From NCBI GenBank assembly GCA_017481745.1, contig JAFUOV010000009.1, positions 256,823 through 320,822 on the forward strand: a stretch of 64,000 nt of DNA. The letters are read 5' to 3'. The stretch is from Bacteroidaceae bacterium. GTDB taxonomy: Bacteria; Bacteroidota; Bacteroidia; Bacteroidales; Barnesiellaceae_A. Under the pieces are notes generated by a model. That model was not told where the DNA came from and searched no databases. It saw only the letters and a list, made by a program, of their open reading frames with translations. Positions within the stretch are counted from its first letter, which is position 1, and each line of letters starts with the position of its first letter. A program made the position numbers and the translations under genes. This document shows positions 9,227-18,361 of this stretch, one piece after another.

Positions 9227-10792
9227 TTATAGGTATTTGCTTATTTCGTTCCATTGCTCGGCAATGGCTTCGGCACAGCGCTCGCCGTCGATAGCCGCCG
9301 AGATGATGCCACCTGCATATCCTGCACCCTCGCCACAGGGGTATAGCCCTTGCAGTGTTATGTGCGACATACGCTCGTTGTCGCGCGGGATGCGCACCGG
9401 CGACGATGTGCGTGTTTCTACACCTATCATGGTTGCTTCGTTTGTGAGGAAGCCATGTGATATTTTCCCGAAGTGTTTAAATCCTTCGCGCAGTCGCATT
9501 GAGATGTGTTCGGGCATCCAGAAGTGTAGTGGCGATGCTACCAATCCCGGTGTGTATGATGAAGAGGCAAGGCTCGACGAGTTGCGCCCTGAAACAAAAT
9601 CTGCCATGCGTTGTGCCGGAGCAGTCTGACGGCAATTACCGTTGATGTAACATAGTCGCTCCAACTCCTCTTGATATTTGATACCCGCCAAAACGCCATA
9701 TTTGTCGATGTCGGGGAAATCTTCGGGACGTATCTCAACAACCATACCCGAGTTTGCCCAACGAGAACCACGATTTGAGGGCGACATGCCGTTGACAACA
9801 AGTTGCTCGGGAGCAGTGGCTGCCGGTACGACAAATCCTCCGGGGCACATACAGAATGAGTAAACGCCTCTGCCTGCAACTTGAGTTACAAAGCTATACT
9901 CGGCTGCGGGTAGATATTTGCCACGACCTTGCGGATTGTGATATTGAATAGCATCAATGAGTTGTTGCGGGTGCTCCAATCGCACACCCATGGCAATGCC
10001 TTTGGGCTCGAGGGCGATGCCTGCATCGTGCATGTAGTAGTAGACATCGCGTGCCGAGTGTCCGGTAGCGAGTATCACAGCACCGCGGAAGGTCTTGCCA
10101 CAGGCGGTCGTAACACCCACAACCCGGTCGTTGTGTATGAGCAGACCTGTCATGCGTGTTTCAAAGTGCACCTCTCCACCCGATTGGATAATGCGGTTGC
10201 GAATGTTCTCAATGACACGAGGCAACTTGTCGGTGCCGATGTGTGGATGTGCATCCGAGAGTATAGAGGTTGATGCTCCATGTTGGCACAATATATTGAG
10301 TATGCGGTTGACATTACCGCGCTTTTTGCTACGTGTATATAATTTTCCGTCGGAGAATGCTCCAGCACCACCTTCGCCAAAACCGTAGTTTGACTCGGGG
10401 TCGATGCGGTGCTCACGACTGATGAGGGCTATATCGCGACGGCGGGCGTGAACATCCTTTCCACGTTCAATCAAGATAGGGCGTAATCCAGCTTCTATCA
10501 ATCGCAGTGAGGCAAACAATCCGGCAGGACCAGCACCCACCACAACAACCGATTGAGCATCCGAAACATCTCCATATATGATAGATTCGTAGCCGTCGTC
10601 TTGTGGCATTTCGTTGATATAAATACTTACGGTGAGGTTTATCATCACCGGTCGGCGACGTGCATCAATAGAGCGCTTGAGCACTCTTACAGCTTTGATG
10701 CCATCAATGCCGTTGTTTTTGAGGAACTCTGTTATAGCTTGTTCCGAGGCTGCCTGATGGGGCAGAAGTCGTAGTTGTTGTTCCTTTATCAT
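9227..10792 (-). CDS. FAD-dependent oxidoreductase (uncharacterised FAD-dependent dehydrogenase family)
   Basis: The 521-residue cytoplasmic protein has an N-terminal region of about 80 residues, then a dinucleotide-binding motif VVVGAGPAGLFA (about 83-94) with an acidic strand end (LIERG). The family signature FGEGGAGAFSDGKLYTR follows. A second FAD motif, VILATGHSARD, and the C-terminal GEGAGYAGGIISAAIDG complete the fold. It belongs to the widespread NAD(FAD)-utilising dehydrogenases, whose substrate is not established. It lies 9 bases after radA and 4 before the alpha-galactosidase, so it is surely in the same transcript, but the neighbours do not reveal its job. Confidence 0.88.
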   Translation of the reverse strand: MIKEQQLRLLPHQAASEQAITEFLKNNGIDGIKAVRVLKRSIDARRRPVMINLTVSIYINEMPQDDGYESIIYGDVSDAQSVVVVGAGPAGLFASLRLIEAGLRPILIERGKDVHARRRDIALISREHRIDPESNYGFGEGGAGAFSDGKLYTRSKKRGNVNRILNILCQHGASTSILSDAHPHIGTDKLPRVIENIRNRIIQSGGEVHFETRMTGLLIHNDRVVGVTTACGKTFRGAVILATGHSARDVYYYMHDAGIALEPKGIAMGVRLEHPQQLIDAIQYHNPQGRGKYLPAAEYSFVTQVAGRGVYSFCMCPGGFVVPAATAPEQLVVNGMSPSNRGSRWANSGMVVEIRPEDFPDIDKYGVLAGIKYQEELERLCYINGNCRQTAPAQRMADFVSGRNSSSLASSSYTPGLVASPLHFWMPEHISMRLREGFKHFGKISHGFLTNEATMIGVETRTSSPVRIPRDNERMSHITLQGLYPCGEGAGYAGGIISAAIDGERCAEAIAEQWNEISKYL

Positions 10793-10801
10793 AGTGTAAA
10801 A

Positions 10802-12172
10802 TTAACCAAAAAGCAGACGGAAAGCCTCTTCGACTTTGCGTACTTGCAGTATCTCTATTTTGAGTTTTGAAGTGTCAAAACCATTTATGTTGTTATGCGG
10901 GATAATAATGCGACGGAAACCCAATTTCTCGGCTTCGAGTATGCGCTGCTCGATGCGGTTGACGGGGCGTATCTCGCCCGACAAGCCTACCTCGCCTGTG
11001 AGACAAGTACCCTCTTCAATGCTCATATCCATATTGGATGATAGTATGGCACTGATGATAGCCAAGTCCATGCCGGGGTCGTTAACCTTTATACCACCGG
11101 CAATGTTGAGGAATACGTCTTTTTGTCCCAATTTGAAACCTACACGCTTCTCGAGTACGGCAAGCAGCATATTCATGCGGCGCAAGTCGAACCCTGTCGA
11201 GGAGCGTTGCGGTGTACCATAAGCCGCACTGCTCACCAATGCCTGTGTCTCGATAAGGAATGGGCGTATACCTTCGATGGCAACGGCAATTGCAACACCG
11301 CTCAACCCTTCATGATTGGAGGTGAGTAGCAGCTCTGACGGGTTGCTTACCTCGCGCAGCCCCTCTTGTCGCATCTCATATATGCCCAGCTCGGCAGTGC
11401 TGCCAAAACGGTTCTTTACCGAGCGCAGTATGCGATACATATAGTGGCGGTCGCCCTCAAATTGCAATACGGTATCGACAATGTGCTCCAATACTTTAGG
11501 ACCTGCTATGCTACCTTCTTTGTTGATGTGTCCTACCAACAATACCGGAGTGCCACTCTCCTTGGCAAAACGCAGTAGCGATGCGGTACACTCGCGCACT
11601 TGCGCTACCGAGCCTGCCGACGATTCGAGTGTCTCGGTGGCGATGGTCTGTATAGAGTCGACAATCAATATATCGGGCTTGATGTTGCGTATATGCACCA
11701 TAATATCCTCGAGCATTGTTTCGCATACGATGTAGCAATCGGGGTTGTCATAGCCGATGCGCTCGGCACGCAGCTTGAGTTGTCGGGCGCTCTCTTCACC
11801 GCTGACGTATAGCGTACGGATGTTCTTCAGCGATAAAATGGTTTGTAGTATCAGTGTAGACTTGCCGATGCCAGGCTCACCGCCAATAAGTACGAGCGAA
11901 CCTTTAACCAATCCACCACCCAAAACGCGGTTGAACTCGGCATTACCCAGGTCTATGCGTGGCTCGTTGGTAGAGTCGATTTGTTCCAAACGCAAGGGCT
12001 GCGCTTTAGTGCCGTCTATCAAGTGTGAAACTCTTGCTTGAGCGGTTGATTTTACCGACACTACTTGCTCGACATAAGTGTTCCACTCGCCACACACAGG
12101 GCATCTTCCTATCCATTTGGGGCTTTCGGCACCGCAGCTGTTACAACAATATACACTTTTGGTTTTTGCCAT
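10802..12172 (-). CDS. radA: DNA repair protein RadA (Sms)
   Basis: The 456-residue protein has all RadA landmarks in order. There is an N-terminal four-cysteine zinc finger (CNSCG and CPVCG, residues 10-27), a RecA-like ATPase with Walker A GGEPGIGKST (about 97-106), the RadA-specific KNRFG motif (about 255), and a C-terminal Lon-like P domain. The length is normal. RadA is a hexameric helicase that promotes branch migration in recombination. It lies 5 bases downstream of the TrmH-type gene. Confidence 0.97.
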   Translation of the reverse strand: MAKTKSVYCCNSCGAESPKWIGRCPVCGEWNTYVEQVVSVKSTAQARVSHLIDGTKAQPLRLEQIDSTNEPRIDLGNAEFNRVLGGGLVKGSLVLIGGEPGIGKSTLILQTILSLKNIRTLYVSGEESARQLKLRAERIGYDNPDCYIVCETMLEDIMVHIRNIKPDILIVDSIQTIATETLESSAGSVAQVRECTASLLRFAKESGTPVLLVGHINKEGSIAGPKVLEHIVDTVLQFEGDRHYMYRILRSVKNRFGSTAELGIYEMRQEGLREVSNPSELLLTSNHEGLSGVAIAVAIEGIRPFLIETQALVSSAAYGTPQRSSTGFDLRRMNMLLAVLEKRVGFKLGQKDVFLNIAGGIKVNDPGMDLAIISAILSSNMDMSIEEGTCLTGEVGLSGEIRPVNRIEQRILEAEKLGFRRIIIPHNNINGFDTSKLKIEILQVRKVEEAFRLLFG

Positions 12173-12177
12173 GATTA

Positions 12178-12945
12178 TTACATTTTAGGTGTTATGGTGC
12201 GACGGCGAAACTCGGCGCAAGTTATGGCTGTTGCCACTGCTACATTGAGGCTTTCGCTTGTCGCTGCTCCTTGCGGATAATTGGGTATGTAGAGGCGTTG
12301 CGAAATGAGCGGGCGTATTGCATCGGATATACCGTTGCCTTCGTTGCCCATCACAATCAGTCCGTTATTGGTGAGAGATTTTTGGTAGATATTTTCGCCA
12401 TCGAGGAATGTGCCATAGATGGGCATTTCTTTGCTCATGTGTGTTAGAAAAGGTTCGAGAGGTGTATAGTATACAGCTACACGAGCCAATGCACCCATAG
12501 TTGCTTGTACTACCTTGGGGTTGTAGACGTCGGCAGTCTCGGGCGAGCATATAATGTTGTGTATCCCCATCCAATCGGCAATGCGGATGATTGTGCCCAG
12601 ATTGCCGGGATCTTGTATGGTGTCGAGTACAAGTGATAGCTCGTTCTTGAGCGAGTTTTCGTCGAGTTGATGTTGTGGCATTTCGTACACAGCCAATACG
12701 TCTTGTGGTGTGGTGAGTTGCGATATGCGTGCAAGCGCGTCGTGCGTTACTTCGACAGTTAGCTCGGCTTGTACCGCTGTGTGCTTTTGCCACCACTCGT
12801 GTGTTGCTACCAACATGCGGCACTTGAAGGCATGGAGAGTGTCCTCAATCAACTTGTTGCCCTCGGCAAGAAAGCATCCACTCTCTATGCGACCTTTGCG
12901 GCGCGATAGTGATTGTATGAACTTTATCTGATTTTTGGTGAGCAT
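12178..12945 (-). CDS. TrmH/SpoU family RNA 2'-O-methyltransferase
   Basis: The 255-residue protein has an N-terminal RNA-binding segment (about 1-95). The SpoU knot domain follows, with motif 1 DTIQDPGNLGTIIRIADW, motif 2 VMGNEGNGIS and motif 3 IPNYPQGAATSESLNVAVATAI. These knot motifs bind SAM and methylate a ribose 2'-OH in rRNA or tRNA. It resembles the RlmB/TrmH-like proteins with the extended N-terminus, but the exact target base cannot be read. It is 30 bases after the RsmI-like gene and 5 before radA. Confidence 0.93.
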   Translation of the reverse strand: MLTKNQIKFIQSLSRRKGRIESGCFLAEGNKLIEDTLHAFKCRMLVATHEWWQKHTAVQAELTVEVTHDALARISQLTTPQDVLAVYEMPQHQLDENSLKNELSLVLDTIQDPGNLGTIIRIADWMGIHNIICSPETADVYNPKVVQATMGALARVAVYYTPLEPFLTHMSKEMPIYGTFLDGENIYQKSLTNNGLIVMGNEGNGISDAIRPLISQRLYIPNYPQGAATSESLNVAVATAITCAEFRRRTITPKM

Positions 12946-12975
12946 TGTTGTTCTATTTAATGTCGTGGTGCAAAG

Positions 12976-13680
12976 TTACTTATAAAGAAGGAAAATAGCA
13001 GGGCGTTTTTGGAAATCGTATTTGGCTTTTTTCCATTGCGCCATGGTGCGTGTGTGTATCTCCTCATTTTCGCAACTGATGTCGCATGCTACGCATAGGC
13101 GTGTGCCGGGTCGACAAGTGCGTATCAACTCCTCTATCATTTTGTGGTTGCGATAGGGTGTCTCTATGAATATCTGTGTTTGATTTTCTTGATATACACG
13201 TTGTTCCAACTGTCGTATTTTGCGAGTGCGCTCGCCGGGTTCTACCGGCAGGTAGCCGTTGAAAGTAAAACTCTGACCATTAAATCCGCTTGCCATAAGC
13301 GACATGAGTATTGACGACGGACCTACCAGAGGTACAACTGTCAAGCCCTCGCTTTGAGCAATGGCAACGAGGTCGGCACCAGGGTCGGCAATGGCAGGGC
13401 AGCCTGCTTCCGATATGATACCTACGGGTTTACCCTCGCGTAAGGGTGTGAGGAAAGAGGATATTTCCTCGGCGCGAGTGTGCTCGTCGAGTGTGTAGAA
13501 TGTGAGGTCGTCAATAACTATATCGGGATTGGAACGGCGCAGGAAACGTCGTGCCGAGCGGATATTTTCGACAGCAAAGTGCTTGATGCCGGCAATGACT
13601 TGTCGGTTGTATTCGGGCAGTACGCGATTTATCTCGGTATCGCCCAATGTAACGGGTATAAGGTATAGCGCTGCTTGCAT
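12976..13680 (-). CDS. RsmI-like SAM-dependent methyltransferase (tetrapyrrole methylase fold)
   Basis: The 234-residue protein has the tetrapyrrole methylase fold. Conserved features are LYLIPVTLGD near the N-terminus, GISEAGCPAIADPG (about 97-110), VPLVGPSSILMSLMASGF and IFIETPYRN. RsmI 2'-O-methylates C1402 of 16S rRNA. This protein is the divergent Bacteroidetes relative: the usual ATPIGN is replaced by IPVTLGD, and the EDTR motif reads VENIRSARRFL. The target may therefore differ, and no symbol is assigned. It starts 3 bases after the sugar kinase gene, so it is tightly coupled to the salvage genes. Confidence 0.85.
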   Translation of the reverse strand: MQAALYLIPVTLGDTEINRVLPEYNRQVIAGIKHFAVENIRSARRFLRRSNPDIVIDDLTFYTLDEHTRAEEISSFLTPLREGKPVGIISEAGCPAIADPGADLVAIAQSEGLTVVPLVGPSSILMSLMASGFNGQSFTFNGYLPVEPGERTRKIRQLEQRVYQENQTQIFIETPYRNHKMIEELIRTCRPGTRLCVACDISCENEEIHTRTMAQWKKAKYDFQKRPAIFLLYK

Positions 13681-13683
13681 AGT

Positions 13684-14523
13684 TTATGATTGTGTATGGT
13701 ATGTTATAAGTCCGTCGATGGGTGTTTGAGTGATGTTGCCCAACGTGATACCCCGACTCTGTGCCACTTGAGCAATTATCGCGCGGTAGTGGTAGGCGAC
13801 AGAGCCTGTGAGGTAGAGTGGGGTGTCGTTGCTGTTGTATCGTAGTATATGGTTGTCGATGTATGCAGCTATCGTTTCGGCAACAATCTTTTGCACAACT
13901 TCAATATGTAGATGTGCCGCGATGAATGGCGAGAGCGATGCCAAGTACTTGTTGGCAGCGGGTTGTCGATAGATGCGGTTGATGATTTGGCTGTAATCGG
14001 TCTGATAGGTGGTGTAGAATTCTTCAATCAGTTCGTCGCCCAACTCATGACGAAGCAGTGCCCGCAAGAATGATTTGCCCAATGCAGCTCCGCTGCCTTC
14101 ATCGCCAAGGATGTAGCCCAATGGTGGAATATTCTCGACAATCTTTTCGCCGTCGTATAAGCACGAGTTTGCTCCTGTACCCAATATACCGGCTATGCCT
14201 TTGTTGCGACCGCAAAGGCTGCGAGCAGCTGCTAATAAGTCGCTGTATATATGTATATTATCGCAGCCGATATGTTGTGCTATGATAGCTTGCAATCGGT
14301 CGTTGACCGCACCACCAACGCAACCGGCACCATAGAAATGTATGTGAGTAGGCTGCGTGCCTTGCAGTTGCGGAAGGAGCTCGGTTGAGAGGGTATGACC
14401 GATTGTGGCATCATCCATATGAATAGGATTGATGCCCGATGTCTTGATGTGTGCTGTCGTGTTGTTGTTAATGACAGCCCAATCGGTTGTTGTAGAGCCA
14501 CTGTCGGCAATGAGTAGTATCAT
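13684..14523 (-). CDS. BadF/BadG-type N-acetylhexosamine (MurNAc/GlcNAc) kinase
   Basis: Start chosen at the ATG at 14523 (MILLIADSGST, 279 residues), which overlaps the upstream stop as ATGA. Longer readings would run into the NamZ gene. It is an actin-fold kinase with a phosphate-1 loop IADSGSTTTDW (about 4-14), GAGCVGG, a phosphate-2 loop ILGTGANS and the family motif LGDEGSGAALG. Relatives of this BadF/BcrA type include GlcNAc kinases and the MurNAc/GlcNAc kinase MurK of Clostridium. Placed directly behind an exo-muramidase and a permease, it most likely phosphorylates imported MurNAc and/or GlcNAc. No MurQ etherase gene is in the window, so the fate of the product is open. Confidence 0.87.
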   Translation of the reverse strand: MILLIADSGSTTTDWAVINNNTTAHIKTSGINPIHMDDATIGHTLSTELLPQLQGTQPTHIHFYGAGCVGGAVNDRLQAIIAQHIGCDNIHIYSDLLAAARSLCGRNKGIAGILGTGANSCLYDGEKIVENIPPLGYILGDEGSGAALGKSFLRALLRHELGDELIEEFYTTYQTDYSQIINRIYRQPAANKYLASLSPFIAAHLHIEVVQKIVAETIAAYIDNHILRYNSNDTPLYLTGSVAYHYRAIIAQVAQSRGITLGNITQTPIDGLITYHTQS

Positions 14524-15761
14524 GGATATAGATAGTATTGTCTTGATTTCTGTTTGAAAGCACCTACGCCTTTGTTCCAATAGTCGCGTGCATCTTCCCA
14601 TTTGTAGCGTTGTGTGAAGAGTTTGCGTATCTGGTCGGTACCGCATACTTTGTCAATCATATTGAGGCGCGATTGCGTAGCATTGTCAAAAGCCTTGTGC
14701 TCGGGATATAAAGCAGCCATCTCTTGCATGACATAGAATTGCACCTCGGAAAGCGAGGCTTTGTTGCGGTCGGTGATATGAACTTCGACACCTTGCAAGC
14801 GGCTCTCCTTGCCAACGCTATAGAAAGGCGTGTAATGTATGGGGCGAAAAACTATTCCGGGAAGATTGAGAAGATTGAGATTGTTTGCCAATTTATCGGC
14901 ATTGACCCATGCCGCTGCAAAGAGTTGGAAAGGCTTGGTATATCCCACACCAATAGATATAGTACCCAATTCGCCGGCGATGCCCGATAGCGGGTAGAAG
15001 TAAGCCGACAATGGTTGCGGAATGTGAGGCGAGGGGAGTACCCAAGGCAGTCCCGTAGCCTCAAAATCCATGTCGCGTGTCCATCCTTGCATGGTTATGA
15101 CCGATAGTTTGCATGGTTTGTTACCTATCATACCTTCACCATTGAGCAGTTGTGCCAATTCGCCACATGTCAAGCCATATATGTAGGGTATAGGATATTG
15201 ACTTACAAATGATGTAAAACCCTTTTCGACGGGGCAACCCTCGACACGATAACCACCCAGCGGATTGGGTCGGTCGAGTACCATAAATTCGATGTCGTGT
15301 TCGGCTGCAGCCTGCATAGCAAGTCCCATTGTGCTGATGAATGTATATGAACGACAGCCAATGTCTTGTATGTCGTATACCAAAACGTCGATATTTTGCA
15401 ACATCTCGGCAGTTGGCTTGCGCGACTTGCCGTATAGCGAGTGTACTTTCAATCCGGTCTTGGCATCGGTGTCGTGGCTCACTTTGTCGCCGGCATATAC
15501 ATTGCCTCTCACACCATGCTCGGGAGCAAATAGTGCAACCAGATTTACATTCTCGGCATTGTGCAGAATGTCGATAGTGGGTTGCAGTTGGCTGTCGACA
15601 CCTGTAGGATTGGTAATAAGTCCTACGCGCTTACCCTCGAGTGGTGCAAAGTTTTGCTCAACCAGCACATCAATACCTGTCTTGACGGTGGGTGTTGCGC
15701 CGATAGCTATTGCGCCGCAAAGCGATAACGATATGATTAATAAATTTTTAAGCATTTTCAT
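14520..15761 (-). CDS. NamZ-type exo-beta-N-acetylmuramidase (DUF1343)
   Basis: The 413-residue protein has a signal peptide (about 1-22). The DUF1343 family signatures follow: GKRVGLITNPTGVD, LFAPEHGVRG, SLYGKSRKPT, LVYDIQDIGCRSYTF, VLDRPNPLGG, LTCGELAQLLNGE and GLPWVLPSPHIP. NamZ (first shown in Bacillus subtilis and Tannerella forsythia) removes MurNAc from the non-reducing ends of peptide-free glycan strands. The enzyme should act in the periplasm. It overlaps the upstream permease gene by 14 bases and the kinase gene by 4. This order (permease, muramidase, kinase) is the best evidence for a peptidoglycan salvage operon. A second ATG at 15755 is also possible. Confidence 0.92.
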   Translation of the reverse strand: MKMLKNLLIISLSLCGAIAIGATPTVKTGIDVLVEQNFAPLEGKRVGLITNPTGVDSQLQPTIDILHNAENVNLVALFAPEHGVRGNVYAGDKVSHDTDAKTGLKVHSLYGKSRKPTAEMLQNIDVLVYDIQDIGCRSYTFISTMGLAMQAAAEHDIEFMVLDRPNPLGGYRVEGCPVEKGFTSFVSQYPIPYIYGLTCGELAQLLNGEGMIGNKPCKLSVITMQGWTRDMDFEATGLPWVLPSPHIPQPLSAYFYPLSGIAGELGTISIGVGYTKPFQLFAAAWVNADKLANNLNLLNLPGIVFRPIHYTPFYSVGKESRLQGVEVHITDRNKASLSEVQFYVMQEMAALYPEHKAFDNATQSRLNMIDKVCGTDQIRKLFTQRYKWEDARDYWNKGVGAFKQKSRQYYLYP

Positions 15762-17040
15762 TTTGCACAGTATTATCGGGTTTATCCAATTTTATAAAGC
15801 AACTTACAATAGCCGTAACGATGCACAATGCACAGATGACAATAAAGAAATTTAGATATCCCAACTGCTCTTGCAGCCAACCGGCAGCCATGCCGGGTAT
15901 CATCATGCCCATTGCCATGAATGCTGTACACAAGGCGTAGTGTGCCGTAGTGCTTTCGCCTTCGGCATAATGAATGAGGAATAGCATATATGCCGTAAAT
16001 CCAAATCCGTAGCCAAATTGCTCAATGAAAATCAAAGCATTGACAACCCACAACTGCGGGTGTGTGAGTGCCATGATTACATATACAATGTTGGGCAGAC
16101 TTATAGCGGTAACCATGCCCCACAGCCAGCGTTTCAGTCCGCCATGCGATGCACATACACCGCCCAATATGCCTCCCAATGTAAGACCTATCACACCCAC
16201 CGTACCGGTAGCAACACCTACTTGCATGGTGGTCAATCCCATACCACCGTTCTCGATGGGGTCGAGTAGGAATGGGCTTGTCATTTTTACCAACAGCGCC
16301 TCGGGCAGGCGATATAGTAGCATGAAGAGTATTGAACTGAGCGCGTAGGGCTTTTTGAAGAAGGTTACAAAAGTCTTGACAAATCCGCCTAATATAGCAC
16401 GAGGCGAGTTGTCGCTGCTTGTAGCACGATCGGTAGCCGGTTGTGGCAAAACAAATTTGTGATACAAAAACAACGCGATGAATAGTACCGCCAAAACCGT
16501 AAGTGTGATAGACCATGCCCACGCTACATTGTCGGTAGTCTCGATGAGATAGCCTGCCAATAGCACCAACAAGCCTTGTCCGGCTATTGTAGAAATGCGA
16601 TAGAATGTGCTGCGAATACCTACAAAGAGTGCTTGCTCGTCTTTGTCGGGTACAGCCAGCAGATAGAAACCGTCGGCGGCAATATCGTGCGTAGCCGATG
16701 AGAAAGCCATAATCCAGAAGAACGCCAACGAAAGTTCAATCATATAGGGTAGATGTAGCGTAAAAGCGATGGCTGCAAAGCCTACACCAACAAGCAATTG
16801 CATGGTTGTAATCCACCAACGTTTAGTCTTGAATAGGTCGACAAAAGGACTCCACAACGGCTTGATAACCCAAGGCAGATAGAGCCAACCGGTGTAGAAG
16901 GCTATCTCGGTGTTGGTAAGGTTAAAGTTCTTATACATAATGACCGACACCGCCATGACAACTACGTATGGCAATCCCTCGGCAAAATAGAGTGATGGAA
17001 CCCAACTCCAAGGTGAGCGTTTGGTTACATTGTTACTCAT
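15748..17040 (-). CDS. MFS permease, AmpG-like (muropeptide or amino sugar importer)
   Basis: The 430-residue inner membrane protein has about 12 hydrophobic helices and the AmpG-type N-terminus: SLYFAEGLPYVVV, then YTGWLYLPWVIKPLWSPFVD. AmpG proteins import GlcNAc-anhydroMurNAc (peptides) by proton symport. Its gene overlaps the SpoIID gene by 4 bases (ATGA at 17037-17040) and the NamZ gene by 14, so it should carry the product of the periplasmic enzymes to the kinase. An alternative is a transporter for free MurNAc, as proposed for MurT in Tannerella. Family call good, cargo inferred from neighbours. Confidence 0.85.
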   Translation of the reverse strand: MSNNVTKRSPWSWVPSLYFAEGLPYVVVMAVSVIMYKNFNLTNTEIAFYTGWLYLPWVIKPLWSPFVDLFKTKRWWITTMQLLVGVGFAAIAFTLHLPYMIELSLAFFWIMAFSSATHDIAADGFYLLAVPDKDEQALFVGIRSTFYRISTIAGQGLLVLLAGYLIETTDNVAWAWSITLTVLAVLFIALFLYHKFVLPQPATDRATSSDNSPRAILGGFVKTFVTFFKKPYALSSILFMLLYRLPEALLVKMTSPFLLDPIENGGMGLTTMQVGVATGTVGVIGLTLGGILGGVCASHGGLKRWLWGMVTAISLPNIVYVIMALTHPQLWVVNALIFIEQFGYGFGFTAYMLFLIHYAEGESTTAHYALCTAFMAMGMMIPGMAAGWLQEQLGYLNFFIVICALCIVTAIVSCFIKLDKPDNTVQNENA

Positions 17041-18359
17041 TGTTCATTCTCCTTATCATATAAATTACGCAACTCGGCACCACGGAAGTAGTGTGCCAAT
17101 ATCTCTTCGTAATGGTAGCCTTTGGCACCCATCATGGCAGCACCCATTTGGCATAGTCCTACACCATGACCCCATCCGGCACCATGCAGGATAAAGCGCG
17201 ATTGGTTGTAGTAGGGCTGTTTCTCGACAACAAACGCCGAGCTATACAGGTGGCTCTCTGACAGCCAGCGGCGTATCTCCAGCTCCTTACCTACGATGAG
17301 TGTGCGCTTTGTGCCAACAATGCGTAGACGTGTGATGCGTCCTGATGTGCCTCTTTTGAGCGGCTCTAATTCGGTTATTGTGCCAAAGTCGATGCCTGAG
17401 CGACGTCTTACCAATGCCGACAATTCCTCTTGCTCGTATTCGATGCGCCAACGGAAGAATTGCGAAGTCTCTTGGTCATAACCGTTGAGTACTTGCGATA
17501 GAATGTTTTTGTCGTTGGTGTTGCAGAAGGTGTCGGGCTTTGACAATATCCATTCTCGGGCATTCTCCTCAATCGTGAGGTCGGGCATTTCTCCTTCGCC
17601 ACCGTCGCGTTGTGCCACAAGGTAGGGGTGAGGGTAGGGCTCCCAACAATTCTCAAACAGCTCGGTTACACCACCACAACACTTCGAGAAACGAGCATCG
17701 GCAATGTGGTCGTTATGAAATAAAACTTGTCCGAAAGTGGCATCGACCGCTTCGTTTACAGCCGGTGTCGATGCACGAGTGATGCCTTGATAGCGTTGGC
17801 AATGGTCGTCGGCACATACATCATAGTTGTCGTGCTCCTCGCGGTCATACCATTTTATACGCTCGTCTTCGGTGTTTGTTTCGCTTTGGTATGGCGTTGC
17901 GGTAGCCTCAATGGCATTGCGTTTCTCTATTTGTGCCAAGAGCCAGCTACGAGAGATTACAGCATGAGCTTTGAGTAGCTCGAGCGACGAAGTGGCTTTC
18001 ATCTCCGACGAAATAACACTGCGCAGATACTCCTCGACTTTCACATGGTTGATTACGCGTATTTTCTTATCCTCTGTAATGAGTTCGACACCACCTCTGA
18101 AGCGTTGGTTTTCGTGGCGTTGCCAGTGAAAACCGATGCCTATGGTGACATCTTGAAGTTGGAATGAAGCTTTATCTTCGTTTTCGGGTGTAAACTGCAA
18201 TGTTTCGTAGGTAGAGCCTTGCCAAGCAATACCATTGGGGGTGCGGGCAAATAATTGCTCTCCCTCAACTTGCTTGCCGTTGCACAGATATACGCCATCA
18301 AAGACAATGATGATGCGGTTGTCTGCCATAATTCCTACGTGTATATGCGGCTGTGTCAT
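17037..18359 (-). CDS. SpoIID/LytB domain protein without a signal peptide
   Basis: The 440-residue protein carries a SpoIID core: VEEYLRSVISSEM with the putative catalytic Glu, LKAHAVISRSWLL, FSKCCGGVTE and the C-terminal GAGWGHGVGLCQMGA. SpoIID of Bacillus is a lytic transglycosylase acting on peptide-stripped glycan. The protein starts MTQPHIHVGIMADNR and has no hydrophobic leader. The DUF4922 stop lies only 2 bases upstream, leaving no room for a longer N-terminus. As written it should stay in the cytoplasm, which is odd for a wall enzyme, unless it acts on imported oligosaccharides. It is coupled to the permease gene by an ATGA overlap. Confidence 0.88.
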   Translation of the reverse strand: MTQPHIHVGIMADNRIIIVFDGVYLCNGKQVEGEQLFARTPNGIAWQGSTYETLQFTPENEDKASFQLQDVTIGIGFHWQRHENQRFRGGVELITEDKKIRVINHVKVEEYLRSVISSEMKATSSLELLKAHAVISRSWLLAQIEKRNAIEATATPYQSETNTEDERIKWYDREEHDNYDVCADDHCQRYQGITRASTPAVNEAVDATFGQVLFHNDHIADARFSKCCGGVTELFENCWEPYPHPYLVAQRDGGEGEMPDLTIEENAREWILSKPDTFCNTNDKNILSQVLNGYDQETSQFFRWRIEYEQEELSALVRRRSGIDFGTITELEPLKRGTSGRITRLRIVGTKRTLIVGKELEIRRWLSESHLYSSAFVVEKQPYYNQSRFILHGAGWGHGVGLCQMGAAMMGAKGYHYEEILAHYFRGAELRNLYDKENEQ

Positions 18360-18361
18360 TG

